Part shown: one piece after another, positions 1 to 8,799 of the stretch
Position numbering within the stretch: the first letter of the stretch is position 1
Layout: every line of letters starts with the position of its first letter
Assembly: GCF_000953655.1 (NCBI RefSeq)
Contig: NZ_LN681225.1
Coordinates: 1,194,001 to 1,258,000 of the forward strand
DNA length: 64,000 nt
Origin: Legionella hackeliae
GTDB lineage: Bacteria; Pseudomonadota; Gammaproteobacteria; Legionellales; Legionellaceae
Direction: 5' to 3'
Translations under genes and position numbers: made by a program
Notes under the pieces: generated by a model
The model's database searches: none
The model's input: only the letters and a program-made list of their open reading frames with translations
What the model was told of the DNA's origin: nothing

Positions 1-542
1 GCCTGGGGGCTGATTACTGGCATAAGAATTATCAAATAATTCCACAGGTTTTAGTAGCCTTAAAAAAGAAGATTGAAAAAAAGGCAATCTTTGTGGTGAC
101 CTTACCAGAAGACTCAACCATTTATAACCTCCTTAACAATCAAGCGAAAATACTTGGTGTGCAAGAAAACATTCTTAATTTAGGACCGATATCACTTCCG
201 CAAGTCATCGAAAGCTATAAAAAATTTCATATCTTGTTCTTTCCAAGTTTATTGGAAACGTTTAGCATAACTCCGCTTGAGGCCTTTTACATGAATATGC
301 CGATGGTTCTTTCAAATCTGCCAGCAAACCGGCAGATTGTAGGGGAGTATGCGCATTATATTGATTCATGTAATAGCCAGGAGGTCGCGAATAAATTGCT
401 TGAGTTAATTACTAATTATGACCACGAAGTTGGAAAACTAAGTAATTTAAAAGACAATAAATATATTCAAAATATATGCAATGCTGCAAATAGATTTGAC
501 AACTATAAAAAACTTTTGAGAGATATGATTCAAACGTTCTAA
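1..542 (+). CDS. Glycosyltransferase family 4, C-terminal part (5' end outside window)
   Basis: The frame is open from base 3 with no stop before the first internal ATG at 93, so this is the last ~179 residues of a gene that begins before the window. The sequence shows a GT4 C-terminal half, with the E-x7-E nucleotide-sugar motif (ETFSITPLE, about nt 255-281) inside a PSLLETFSITPLEAF block. In this family the two glutamates bind the donor diphosphate sugar. It likely adds one sugar to the lipid-linked O-unit in the cytoplasm. Donor and acceptor cannot be read from this fragment. It lies 84 bp upstream of the epimerase gene in the same direction. Confidence 0.85.
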   Translation, partial: LGADYWHKNYQIIPQVLVALKKKIEKKAIFVVTLPEDSTIYNLLNNQAKILGVQENILNLGPISLPQVIESYKKFHILFFPSLLETFSITPLEAFYMNMPMVLSNLPANRQIVGEYAHYIDSCNSQEVANKLLELITNYDHEVGKLSNLKDNKYIQNICNAANRFDNYKKLLRDMIQTF

Positions 543-625
543 CAAATGGTATCAGCGAGGGTTACTATTCTTATTTTTAAAAATATAGAATAAATTCTTA
601 TTACTTATAGGCTTGGAAGCAAATT

Positions 626-1666
626 ATGAATCTTTATTCAAGTATTAAAGAAAGTTTAAAACAAAACCCTTCTACGTGGTTAATTACTGGTGTTGCAGGT
701 TTTATTGGTTCCAACTTATTAGAGGCTTTGCTTAAGTTAAACCAGAGAGTTATCGGATTGGATGATTTTTCTACAGGTACGCAATATAACTTGCAAGAAG
801 TAAGTCGAAAGTTACCCAACGAGTTTAGCAGGAAATTTACTTTGATTGAGGGGGATATTTGTTCGGAAAAAGATTGTATACAGAGTGTCGAAGGCGTGGA
901 TTATATTTTGCATCATGCGGCAGTAGCCAGCGTTCCTCTCTCTTTTGAATTTCCTGAGCAAACTCATGCAATTAATGTCACTGGTTTTTTAAATATTCTT
1001 AATGCAGCCAGAAAAGCAAAAGTAAAAAAAATAGTTTATGCGTCATCGAGTGCAGTTTATGGAAATTCTTCAATTCCCAAAAAAAGGGAAACTGATTGCA
1101 TAAATCCCATGTCCCCTTATGCCGTCTCAAAGCATGTCAATGAACTATATGCCAAAAATTTTGAAATCTGTTATGGGTTGCCTTCCATTGGGCTTCGCTA
1201 TTTCAATATTTTTGGACCACGACAAAATCCTCACGGCCCTTATGCCGCTGTCATCCCTTTATGGATTGATGCTATGGTCAATAACAGGCATATGTATATT
1301 AACGGTGACGGGAATAACATACGTGATTTCTGTTATATCGAAGATGTGGTTCAAGCAAATATTCTGGCAGCGTTAAGTTCTTCCTTAGGTGATACAGTAT
1401 ATAATGTAGGATGTGGAGAGGGGACGACCTTAAATGAACTTTTGCAAATGCTAAAAATGATTATATGCCCCGAAAGGATTAATTTAACCTATAGAGACTT
1501 CAGGCAAGGCGATATTAAAATTTCAGAGGCAGATATCTCTTATGCAAACACAAAACTAGGCTTCATACCCACGACAACTCTCTCTGAAGGACTCAAATTG
1601 GTAATAGACTCTTGTCAAAGCATACCTGGCACTATTACTGAAAAAATTATCGCTGCTGATGCTTAA
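626..1666 (+). CDS. WbpP/TviC-like UDP-N-acetylhexosamine 4-epimerase (extended SDR)
   Basis: 346 residues, the usual size of the family. The N-terminal Rossmann motif is TGVAGFIGSN (21-30), and the catalytic pair is Tyr165-x3-Lys169 in YAVSK, preceded by an ASSSAVYG serine segment near 140. The opening residues (STWLITGVAGFIGSNLLEA) closely resemble WbpP of P. aeruginosa O6 and TviC of Salmonella Typhi, which interconvert UDP-GlcNAc and UDP-GalNAc or their uronic acids. I infer cytoplasmic supply of a UDP-GalNAc-type donor for the LPS repeat. Plain GalE activity on UDP-Glc is a less likely alternative. ATG start at 626. Confidence 0.8.
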   Translation: MNLYSSIKESLKQNPSTWLITGVAGFIGSNLLEALLKLNQRVIGLDDFSTGTQYNLQEVSRKLPNEFSRKFTLIEGDICSEKDCIQSVEGVDYILHHAAVASVPLSFEFPEQTHAINVTGFLNILNAARKAKVKKIVYASSSAVYGNSSIPKKRETDCINPMSPYAVSKHVNELYAKNFEICYGLPSIGLRYFNIFGPRQNPHGPYAAVIPLWIDAMVNNRHMYINGDGNNIRDFCYIEDVVQANILAALSSSLGDTVYNVGCGEGTTLNELLQMLKMIICPERINLTYRDFRQGDIKISEADISYANTKLGFIPTTTLSEGLKLVIDSCQSIPGTITEKIIAADA

Positions 1667-1717
1667 TCCTCATGTTGGTTTAAAAAGCAGAGTTAATTGC
1701 TACAGAATGGATTTGAA

Positions 1718-3280
1718 ATGAGAATAGATAATAATATTGCTAAATTTTCCCTTATTTATTTGATTGCAAATCTTTTTTTGTTGCTAAATATCCAAGGCAT
1801 ATATTGGGATGATTGGGTTATATATCACCAGGATTTCGATGTTATTGAAAATATATTCAATCAAGCGGTTGGTAATTTAAATCCTATCACGTATATACAT
1901 TATTTTTTAAGTAATATTGGGAATGGCGTTTTTCCTTATAGGCTAGTGACATTTTTCGCTTATTTTTTCTCTAGCTTATTTTTATATTTTATTTTGCGTG
2001 ATATTCATTTTATAAGCAAAAAAAACGCTCTTTTTATTACAATTTTTTTTAGCGTGCTCCCTGTTAATAATGTACGTGTTGCATTAATTAATGTACCAAG
2101 TGGATTATTGTTGTCTCTTTTCTTCTGCTCTTTTTGGTTTTTAACACTCTATATTAATAATAAAAAAACACTCTCTTTAAGAGTTTTTATTTTATCATTA
2201 TTTTTCTTTTCTTTTTTCATTAATTCATTGCTTCTTTTTTATTCAATAGTCTTGCTTTATATTCTCTACAAAGAATACATGCCTTTTAAAGGCAACATAT
2301 ATTTCTTGCCGAAACAAATTTTAAAAAAATACCCTGATTTTATTTTATTACCATTTGTATTCTTTTATGTGAAAACAATATTTTTTATTCCCAATGGGCT
2401 GTATGTTGGTTACAACAGTTTAAATACAACGGATTTAGTTGCAAATTTACAAGAATCCTTTATCACCGCTTTTTTTGAGCCGCTGCGCGAAGCATTTTTG
2501 TTTGCATATACTCATAGTATTTTATTAGCGGGTTGTACTTTAGCCCTGTGGTTTTATTTTCGAAATAATGAGGATGGCAGTAAAGAGGAACTCAAAATCT
2601 CCCTTTCATTTATTTTATTGGGATTAATTTTTTTTATTTTTGCTGTATTTCCTTATGCAGCGGTCGGAAAAATCCCTCGTTTGGACGGTTTTTATTCAAG
2701 ACATATGTTACTAATCCCATTAGGGGTTTCACTTACACTCTATGGGCTTATTCTACTTATTGCACGGTTCAATACAGGATCCGCCAAGTTATGTTTATAT
2801 CTATTAATTTCAATATTCGTACTTAAAACAGCCTACGATCAATTTCTTTTCTTAAAAGATTGGTTTTATCAGGTCGCATTGGAAGAAAACTACAGAAACA
2901 ATAATACAATGAGAGAGAATTCTACATTTATATTTAGAACAGATATTCCTTTAGCAAATCATCGCACAATCCAGTTTCACGAGCATAATGGTATGTTCAG
3001 ACAAATATTTGGTAGTTCAACTCGATACATGGCTCAAAGCGTAAAATTTTTACAAATTTATCGGAAGTACAACTCTTATGCAGAGTATAATTTCGTAGAC
3101 TGGAAGGAATCCTATCCAATTATCTTTGTGCATGCACAAAAAAGCTCGCCGGTCTTATCGCATAAATTATTTGCGAGTTTATTGTATTCAATGTTTACAA
3201 ACGAAGCGGTGTTTCGTTACAAAGCAAAAAATCTCGTGCATGTATCTACTTTTAAAACAACTCCAGAGACTATCCTTTAG
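1718..3280 (+). CDS. Polytopic membrane protein, GT-C glycosyltransferase-like
   Basis: 520 residues from the ATG at 1718. A TTG seven codons upstream (1697) is possible but has no better ribosome site. I see about ten or eleven hydrophobic segments and a hydrophilic C-terminal third after about residue 380. Asp31-Asp32 (YWDDW) follow the first membrane segment. An acidic pair in the first periplasmic loop is typical of GT-C enzymes, which use polyprenyl-phosphate sugars. It may glycosylate or polymerise O-antigen on the periplasmic side. No specific family was recognised. Base composition is extremely AT-rich, as is usual for O-antigen membrane genes. Confidence 0.6.
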   Translation: MRIDNNIAKFSLIYLIANLFLLLNIQGIYWDDWVIYHQDFDVIENIFNQAVGNLNPITYIHYFLSNIGNGVFPYRLVTFFAYFFSSLFLYFILRDIHFISKKNALFITIFFSVLPVNNVRVALINVPSGLLLSLFFCSFWFLTLYINNKKTLSLRVFILSLFFFSFFINSLLLFYSIVLLYILYKEYMPFKGNIYFLPKQILKKYPDFILLPFVFFYVKTIFFIPNGLYVGYNSLNTTDLVANLQESFITAFFEPLREAFLFAYTHSILLAGCTLALWFYFRNNEDGSKEELKISLSFILLGLIFFIFAVFPYAAVGKIPRLDGFYSRHMLLIPLGVSLTLYGLILLIARFNTGSAKLCLYLLISIFVLKTAYDQFLFLKDWFYQVALEENYRNNNTMRENSTFIFRTDIPLANHRTIQFHEHNGMFRQIFGSSTRYMAQSVKFLQIYRKYNSYAEYNFVDWKESYPIIFVHAQKSSPVLSHKLFASLLYSMFTNEAVFRYKAKNLVHVSTFKTTPETIL

Positions 3281-3432
3281 GACATTCATAAATAAATTGA
3301 GCTAGTATTATGGGCAGATATTAAGCGTTTGGCCCATTTATAAAGTTAGTTTATAAAATTGGCTATCGTAATAATCTTAGAGTACTATTCCTTTTTTTAA
3401 ACAATAAACGATGTAACGACAGGATCAGAGGG

Positions 3433-4683
3433 ATGAAGATTCTTTTAGTATCTCAATATTTTTGGCCAGAATCGTTTCTGATTAATGACCTGGTAAAGTG
3501 TTTGGTTGCGGATGGCCATGTAGTTGAAGTACTGACCGGCAAGCCAAATTATCCGGATGGACAAGTCTTTAAAGGTTACTCGGCGTCATCGAGAATGACT
3601 GAGCAATTTAATGAGCAAATAACAGTTCACAGGGTGCCGATATTTCCACGAAAAAAAGGCGGGGCAAAGAATTTAATACTCAATTATTTTTCATTTATTG
3701 TCAGTGGACTTTTCTATTTTCCTCGTTTTGCGAAGGGAAAACAATTTGATGCGATCCTGGTTTTTGCCCCTTCTCCAATTACTTCGTCTATTCCTGCAAT
3801 ATATTTGAAAAAGCGACTGCGCACTCATCTTGCGATTTGGGTACAGGATTTGTGGCCGGAAAGTTTAAGCGCGACAGGTTTTATCCGTAATCAGAAGATG
3901 CTTAATCACGTCGGGAAAGTGGTGCGCTGGATTTATAAGGCTTCGGACACGTTATTGGTGCAATCCAAAGCCTTTTACCAACCCGTAGAAAAATACGCGG
4001 ATAAAGAAAAAATTATTTACTACCCTAATTCTTATTTAGAAGCTCCAGAAACCTCTCTTGAAACAGAACAAATACCCAGGGATTTGTTGTCGATGCTTGA
4101 GCAAAATTTTTGTCTTGTTTTTGCAGGAAATCTTGGTACTGCTCAAGCATTATCTGTCATTGTTAACGCGGCACAACAGCTTAAACATTTAGAAAACTTG
4201 AAAATCGTGTTAGTTGGCAGTGGTAGTATGATGCCATGGCTTAAAGAGCAAAAAAATAGTCAAAAACTTGATAATTTAATTCTTGCTGGTCGTTTTCCTT
4301 CAACCTGCATGCCTCATATATTTTCACGTGCGGCAGGGCTGCTAGTTACGTTGAAGCAAGAGGAAATATTTACTTTTACAGTTCCCAGTAAAATTCAGGC
4401 TTATTTAGCCGCTGGTCGTCCAATCATTGCAGCTCTTGATGGGGAGGGAGCGCACGTTATCCATGATGCAGGGGCAGGTTTTGCAACACCCGCTGAAGAT
4501 GAGAAAGCTCTGGCCATAAGCATGGAACAGCTTTATCATATGGACCCTGCAGACCGAAATAAACTTGGGCAATCGGGCCGTGCTTATTTCATGAAACATT
4601 TTGAAATGAAAAAACAAAGCCAGCGTCTTATTGAAATTCTTGAGGATAGAGTTAAACCGAATAAGGGAGAAGTAATTCAGTGA
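3433..4683 (+). CDS. WbuB-like glycosyltransferase family 4 (probable L-amino-sugar transferase)
   Basis: 416 residues starting MKILLVSQYFWPESF, the characteristic opening of WbuB-type GT4 enzymes. The C-terminal half has the family block FTVPSKIQAYLAAGRPI near 315-330 followed by LDGEGA. An AGAGGG-like ribosome site (gatcagaggg) precedes the ATG. In E. coli O26 and similar clusters WbuB transfers L-FucNAc and sits next to the fnl genes. Here it is also immediately upstream of the L-sugar cassette, with its TGA overlapping the next gene's GTG start. I infer it transfers the sugar made by the next three genes. Confidence 0.8.
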   Translation: MKILLVSQYFWPESFLINDLVKCLVADGHVVEVLTGKPNYPDGQVFKGYSASSRMTEQFNEQITVHRVPIFPRKKGGAKNLILNYFSFIVSGLFYFPRFAKGKQFDAILVFAPSPITSSIPAIYLKKRLRTHLAIWVQDLWPESLSATGFIRNQKMLNHVGKVVRWIYKASDTLLVQSKAFYQPVEKYADKEKIIYYPNSYLEAPETSLETEQIPRDLLSMLEQNFCLVFAGNLGTAQALSVIVNAAQQLKHLENLKIVLVGSGSMMPWLKEQKNSQKLDNLILAGRFPSTCMPHIFSRAAGLLVTLKQEEIFTFTVPSKIQAYLAAGRPIIAALDGEGAHVIHDAGAGFATPAEDEKALAISMEQLYHMDPADRNKLGQSGRAYFMKHFEMKKQSQRLIEILEDRVKPNKGEVIQ

Positions 4684-5552
4684 AAATTTTAGTATTAGGC
4701 GTAACAGGCATGTTAGGTCGCGCTGCTTACCAGGTTTTTCAAGAGACAGGAGACTATGAGGTATGGGGAACCCTGCGTCACTCAAGAAACTTAGAGCACT
4801 TCCCAAAGCAAACACATTCGCGCTTAATTTGTGATTTGGATATTTTGAATCAAGATTTCTTGCTAGGTGTATTTGAGCAGGTTCAACCAGAATTAATCAT
4901 TAATTGCGTCGGCCTAATCAAACAATACAGCACCGCCAATGATCCTTTAATTGTATTACCTATCAATTCTCTCTTCCCTCATCGATTAGCAAAACTATGT
5001 GCCGTGACGGATGCAAGGCTAATACATGTTAGTACCGATTGTGTTTTCTCAGGTTCAAAGGGAGATTATAGAGAAGATGACCTATCAGATGCCCTGGATT
5101 TATATGGTAAGTCTAAGTTTATTGGGGAACTTTCAGATTACCCCCATGCAATAACTGTACGAACTTCCCTTATCGGTCATGAACTATCGTCAAATCGTTC
5201 ATTAATTGATTGGTTCTTAGCTCAAAAAGAACAAGTGTATGGGTATAAGAATGCTGTATTTTCAGGATTTCCTGTCGTTGAACTTGCACGAATCATGCGA
5301 GATTACATTGCTCCTAATAAAGAGTTGGTCGGTCTCTATCACGTTGCAGCGAATCCTATCAACAAATACGATTTGTTGACCTTGGTTTCAGAAATTTATG
5401 GAAAGCAAATTAAAATTATACCTGAGGAAAATATGGTAATTGATCGCTCACTCAATGCTGCTCGATTTAATGCCAAGACAGGTTATACGCCTCCTAAGTG
5501 GCCAAAACTTGTAGAAACAATGCATCAATCTTGGAAGGACTGGAACGCATAA
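4680..5552 (+). CDS. RmlD-like SDR reductase (WbvR-type, UDP-L-RhaNAc-forming candidate)
   Basis: 290 residues with GTG start at 4680 overlapping the previous stop by four bases, and an AGGGAGA ribosome site about ten bases upstream. It has the Rossmann motif GVTGMLG (7-13), a STDCVFSG segment and the catalytic YGKSK (Tyr142, Lys146), all as in RmlD. It lacks the C-terminal cupin extension of FnlB/WbjC/CapF (about 370 residues). In the V. cholerae O37 pathway the RmlD-like WbvR reduces the 4-keto-L-sugar to UDP-L-RhaNAc, whereas FnlB gives the FucNAc branch. The short form therefore favours UDP-L-RhaNAc and then UDP-L-QuiNAc. The product assignment is inference. Confidence 0.78.
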   Translation: MKILVLGVTGMLGRAAYQVFQETGDYEVWGTLRHSRNLEHFPKQTHSRLICDLDILNQDFLLGVFEQVQPELIINCVGLIKQYSTANDPLIVLPINSLFPHRLAKLCAVTDARLIHVSTDCVFSGSKGDYREDDLSDALDLYGKSKFIGELSDYPHAITVRTSLIGHELSSNRSLIDWFLAQKEQVYGYKNAVFSGFPVVELARIMRDYIAPNKELVGLYHVAANPINKYDLLTLVSEIYGKQIKIIPEENMVIDRSLNAARFNAKTGYTPPKWPKLVETMHQSWKDWNA

Positions 5553-6562
5553 TGTTTAATAATAAAATTCTTATGATTACCGGAGGAACTGGATCTTTTG
5601 GTAATACGGTTTTAAAACGATTTTTAAACTCTGATCTGAAAGAAATTCGTATTTTCAGCCGGGATGAAAAAAAGCAAGAAGATATGCGTCTGGCTTTAAA
5701 TAATGACAGAGTTAAGTTTTACATCGGTGATGTACGTGATTACAGCACACTTAATGATGCCATGAGAGGGGTGGATTATGTTTTTCATGCAGCTGCTCTC
5801 AAACAAGTTCCCTCCTGCGAATTTTATCCAATGGAAGCTGTGCGGACAAATATTCTGGGAACTGAAAATGTTTTAAATGCAGGGATTGCTAATCAGGTTA
5901 ATCGCATTGTGGTATTAAGCACGGATAAGGCTGTTTATCCCATTAATGCAATGGGTATTTCAAAAGCGATGGCCGAAAAAATTATGGTGGCGAAATCGCG
6001 TTTGTTGTCAGAAAACGGTCCCATAATTTGTGCGACCCGCTATGGAAATGTGATGGCATCACGGGGTTCAGTAATTCCCTTGTTTGTTAGTCAAATCAAA
6101 GCGAATCAACCTATTACATTGACTGATCCGAAAATGACCCGTTTCTTAATGTCATTAGAAGAGTCAGTTGATCTTGTGTTGCATGCCTTCGAACAGGCAG
6201 TACAGGGGGATATCTTTGTGCAAAAATCTCCCGCCTGTACAGTCGAAGATTTGGCGCAAGCATTAACTGAAATTTTTAGAAGTAAGACCGATATTCGAGT
6301 GATTGGTACCCGTCATGGTGAAAAGTTATACGAATCTCTTGTTTCAAGAGAGGAAATGGCAAAAGCTGCGGAGATGGATAAATATTATCGGATAAGCGCG
6401 GATAATCGTGATCTCAATTACAAAAAATATTTTGTAGAAGGAGAGGAGCGTATTTCTAATCTTGATGATTACACGTCTCACAATACTTACAGATTGAATA
6501 TCAATGAAATTAAAGATGTTCTGTTAAAGCTTGATTATATCCAGGAGGCCCTTGATGCTTAA
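5552..6562 (+). CDS. UDP-GlcNAc 4,6-dehydratase/5-epimerase (FnlA/WbvB/CapE type)
   Basis: 336 residues from ATG 5552, which overlaps the previous TAA by one base (TAATG). The longer open frame from 5498 runs inside the preceding gene and is rejected. Motifs are GGTGSFG (11-17), STDKAVYP, and an M-x3-K catalytic pair (NAMGISK) in place of the usual Tyr-x3-Lys, a hallmark of the inverting FlaA1/FnlA/CapE dehydratases. It converts UDP-GlcNAc to a 4-keto-6-deoxy-L-sugar, the first step of UDP-L-FucNAc or UDP-L-QuiNAc synthesis. Length fits FnlA (about 340) and not the 600+ residue membrane form WbpM. Confidence 0.88.
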   Translation: MFNNKILMITGGTGSFGNTVLKRFLNSDLKEIRIFSRDEKKQEDMRLALNNDRVKFYIGDVRDYSTLNDAMRGVDYVFHAAALKQVPSCEFYPMEAVRTNILGTENVLNAGIANQVNRIVVLSTDKAVYPINAMGISKAMAEKIMVAKSRLLSENGPIICATRYGNVMASRGSVIPLFVSQIKANQPITLTDPKMTRFLMSLEESVDLVLHAFEQAVQGDIFVQKSPACTVEDLAQALTEIFRSKTDIRVIGTRHGEKLYESLVSREEMAKAAEMDKYYRISADNRDLNYKKYFVEGEERISNLDDYTSHNTYRLNINEIKDVLLKLDYIQEALDA

Positions 6563-7685
6563 AGTGATGACTTTGGTTGGTACTCGTCCTGAATTAATTA
6601 AGATGAGCCGAGTTATCGCAGAAATGGATAAGCATACGGAACATATTTTAGTTCATTCAGGACAAAACTATGATTATGAATTAAATCAGGTCTTTTTTGA
6701 TGAAATGGAAATTCGAAAACCTGATTATTTTCTCAATGTTTCTAAAGAATCCGTTGCTCAATCTATAGCAGATGTAATTGCAAGTTCAGATGAATTATTT
6801 GCTCGCATGAATCCTGATGCTCTTCTTTTATATGGTGATACTAATACTTGCTTGGCAATTATTTCCGCAAAACGGAGAAAAATTCCTGTATTTCATATGG
6901 AAGCTGGAAATCGTTGCTTTGATCAACGTGTTCCAGAAGAGTTAAATCGTAAAGTGGTTGACCATCTTAGTGATATTAATATGGTGCTCACCGAACATGC
7001 TAGACGGTACTTGGTTGCAGAAGGCATTAAACCAGAAACGATTATTAAGACTGGTTCTCATATGCGAGAGGTTTTGGATTACTACATGCCGAAAATCGAA
7101 GCTTCTAACATTGTGAGTCAATGCGGTTTTGAGGCAGGAAAATACTTTGTTGTTAGTTCTCATCGCGAGGAGAATGTCGATTCACCAGAAAATCTAACCG
7201 CTTTAATTGAAAGTTTAGACGCTTTGGTTAACGAATATCAGTATCCTGTTTTCTTCTCAACCCATCCTCGAACACGAAAGCGTATTGAAAGTTATGTTGC
7301 CAAAACATTAAATCCTGCTATTCAGTTTGCAAAACCTTTGGGATTTTTTGATTACATTAAGCTTCAGCTATCATCCTTTTGTATCCTTTCGGATAGTGGC
7401 ACTATTACCGAGGAAGCGTCATTGCTGAATTTACCCGCAGTGACTATACGCAATACTCATGAGCGTCCCGAAGGTATGGATGTTGGCACATTAATTATGT
7501 GTGGCTTACAAAAGGAAAGGGTGCTTGATGCTGTAAAAGTAGTGACCTCACAACATTGTAATAAAGAAAGGGCCATTTTGCCTGTCAGTGATTATGAAGT
7601 TGGCTGTGTATCTAAACAAGTTGTGCGTGTAGTTTTAAGCTATGTCGATTATATTAATCGCACTGTTTGGCGTAAAAATTTTTAA
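6555..7685 (+). CDS. UDP-N-acetyl-L-hexosamine 2-epimerase (FnlC/WbvD type)
   Basis: 376 residues from ATG 6555, eight bases inside the dehydratase gene, with an AGGAGG ribosome site at 6543-6548 at good spacing. The WecB-like fold is shown by MTLVGTRPELIK near the start, GDTNTCLA, HMEAGNRC, SSHREENVD, TDSG-like SDSGT and a RNTHERPEG segment. These match hydrolysing and non-hydrolysing UDP-HexNAc 2-epimerases. As the last gene of the cassette it should epimerise C2 of the UDP-L-sugar, completing UDP-L-QuiNAc (or L-FucNAc). A simple UDP-ManNAc-forming WecB is the alternative, but the neighbours argue against it. Confidence 0.85.
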   Translation: MLKVMTLVGTRPELIKMSRVIAEMDKHTEHILVHSGQNYDYELNQVFFDEMEIRKPDYFLNVSKESVAQSIADVIASSDELFARMNPDALLLYGDTNTCLAIISAKRRKIPVFHMEAGNRCFDQRVPEELNRKVVDHLSDINMVLTEHARRYLVAEGIKPETIIKTGSHMREVLDYYMPKIEASNIVSQCGFEAGKYFVVSSHREENVDSPENLTALIESLDALVNEYQYPVFFSTHPRTRKRIESYVAKTLNPAIQFAKPLGFFDYIKLQLSSFCILSDSGTITEEASLLNLPAVTIRNTHERPEGMDVGTLIMCGLQKERVLDAVKVVTSQHCNKERAILPVSDYEVGCVSKQVVRVVLSYVDYINRTVWRKNF

Positions 7686-7721
7686 ATGAGTAACTTACTG
7701 TAGAATTCAAGGAAGAGTGTT

Positions 7722-8708
7722 ATGGAAGAGTCTATGTGTGTACCTGAAAATAATAAAAAAATAATCTTAATGACTGGAGCTACAGGATTTGTTGGTCGCC
7801 ATTTTATGGCTGCGCTTCGCAATAGTGACAAATTCACTGTACGAGTTGCTGTAAGAAACACCAATAGTCCCTTTTTAGGGGGTTGCGAAGAAATCATTTC
7901 AATTCCTGACATTTCAACATCTACAAATTGGAGTGATGCTTTAAAAAATTGTGATGTTGTGGTTCATGCTGCGGCACGTGTTCATGTTATGAAAGAGGAA
8001 GAAAGAGCTCCATTACTGGAATATCGACGGATTAATGTTGAAGGTACGCTTCATTTAGCTCATCAAGCAGCAAAAAATGGGGTTAAACGTTTTATTTATA
8101 TCAGTTCCATTAAAGTGAATGGTGAGGAAACGAAACCAGGAACAACATACAGTGCAGATGATATACCCGCACCAGAAGATCCCTATGCCCTTTCAAAATA
8201 TGAAGCAGAACAGGGATTATTAAAATTATCCGACGAAACAGGCATGCAAGTCATTATTATTCGTCCACCGTTAGTCTATGGACCAGGAGTGGGGGGTAAC
8301 TTTCAACGCATGATTAAATGGCTGCAAAAAGGGTATCCTCTTCCTTTGAAAACAATAAATAATAAGCGAAGTTTTGTCTCTGTTTATAATTTAGTAGACC
8401 TCATAATTCATTGTTTGGATGCCTCAGAAAAAAATAACCAAATTTTTCTGGTTAGCGATAATCAGGATGTTTCTACGCCTGAGTTATTACAAAAGGTTGC
8501 TTTAGCACTCAATAAGCCAGCTCGCTTAATTCCATTTCCGTACTGGATTCTGAAAAATCTGGCTTCTATCGCTGGAAAAAAGCCAGAGGTTCAGCGTTTA
8601 TGTGGCTCCTTACAAGTTGATGTCAATAAAACACAGGAATTGTTGGGATGGAAACCCAAGATGTCGATAGATGAGGCGCTTGCTAAAACTATTCAGGATT
8701 ATGCATAA
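7722..8708 (+). CDS. WbpV-like UDP-4-keto-sugar reductase (SDR family)
   Basis: 328 residues, ATG at 7722 behind GGAAGAG. Rossmann motif GATGFVG (19-25), HAAARVHVM block, ISSIKVNGE, and catalytic Tyr155-x3-Lys159 (YALSK). The AAARVHVM and SSIKVNGE segments are characteristic of the WbpV/QuiNAc-reductase group, which reduces UDP-2-acetamido-4-keto-2,6-dideoxyglucose to UDP-D-QuiNAc (or FucNAc). Its usual substrate comes from a WbpM-type dehydratase, which is not in this window. In Pseudomonas wbpV precedes wbpL, and here the next gene is the WbpL-like transferase. Confidence 0.75.
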   Translation: MEESMCVPENNKKIILMTGATGFVGRHFMAALRNSDKFTVRVAVRNTNSPFLGGCEEIISIPDISTSTNWSDALKNCDVVVHAAARVHVMKEEERAPLLEYRRINVEGTLHLAHQAAKNGVKRFIYISSIKVNGEETKPGTTYSADDIPAPEDPYALSKYEAEQGLLKLSDETGMQVIIIRPPLVYGPGVGGNFQRMIKWLQKGYPLPLKTINNKRSFVSVYNLVDLIIHCLDASEKNNQIFLVSDNQDVSTPELLQKVALALNKPARLIPFPYWILKNLASIAGKKPEVQRLCGSLQVDVNKTQELLGWKPKMSIDEALAKTIQDYA

Positions 8709-8725
8709 GAAAAATAATAAAATTT

Positions 8726-8782
8726 ATGGAATAACTCATCGTACCTCATTGAAGAATTAATTTTGAGGTTGAGTTATTCCAT
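8726..8782 (+). terminator. Hairpin between the WbpV-like and WbpL-like genes
   Basis: A 12-bp perfect stem (8726-8737 with 8771-8782; ATGGAATAACTC and its complement) closes a 33-base loop that holds a further CCTCA/TGAGG pairing. It lies 18 bases before the WbpL-like start and just ahead of its GGAGG ribosome site. There is no strong T-run, so partial termination or a translation/stability element is as likely as true termination. Confidence 0.35.
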
Positions 8783-8799
8783 TAAAATAGGGAGGAGTA

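Noticed and set aside
1119-1376. 85-residue + strand gene inside the epimerase
   Set aside because: It is a shifted frame of the WbpP-like gene, whose motifs are intact throughout.
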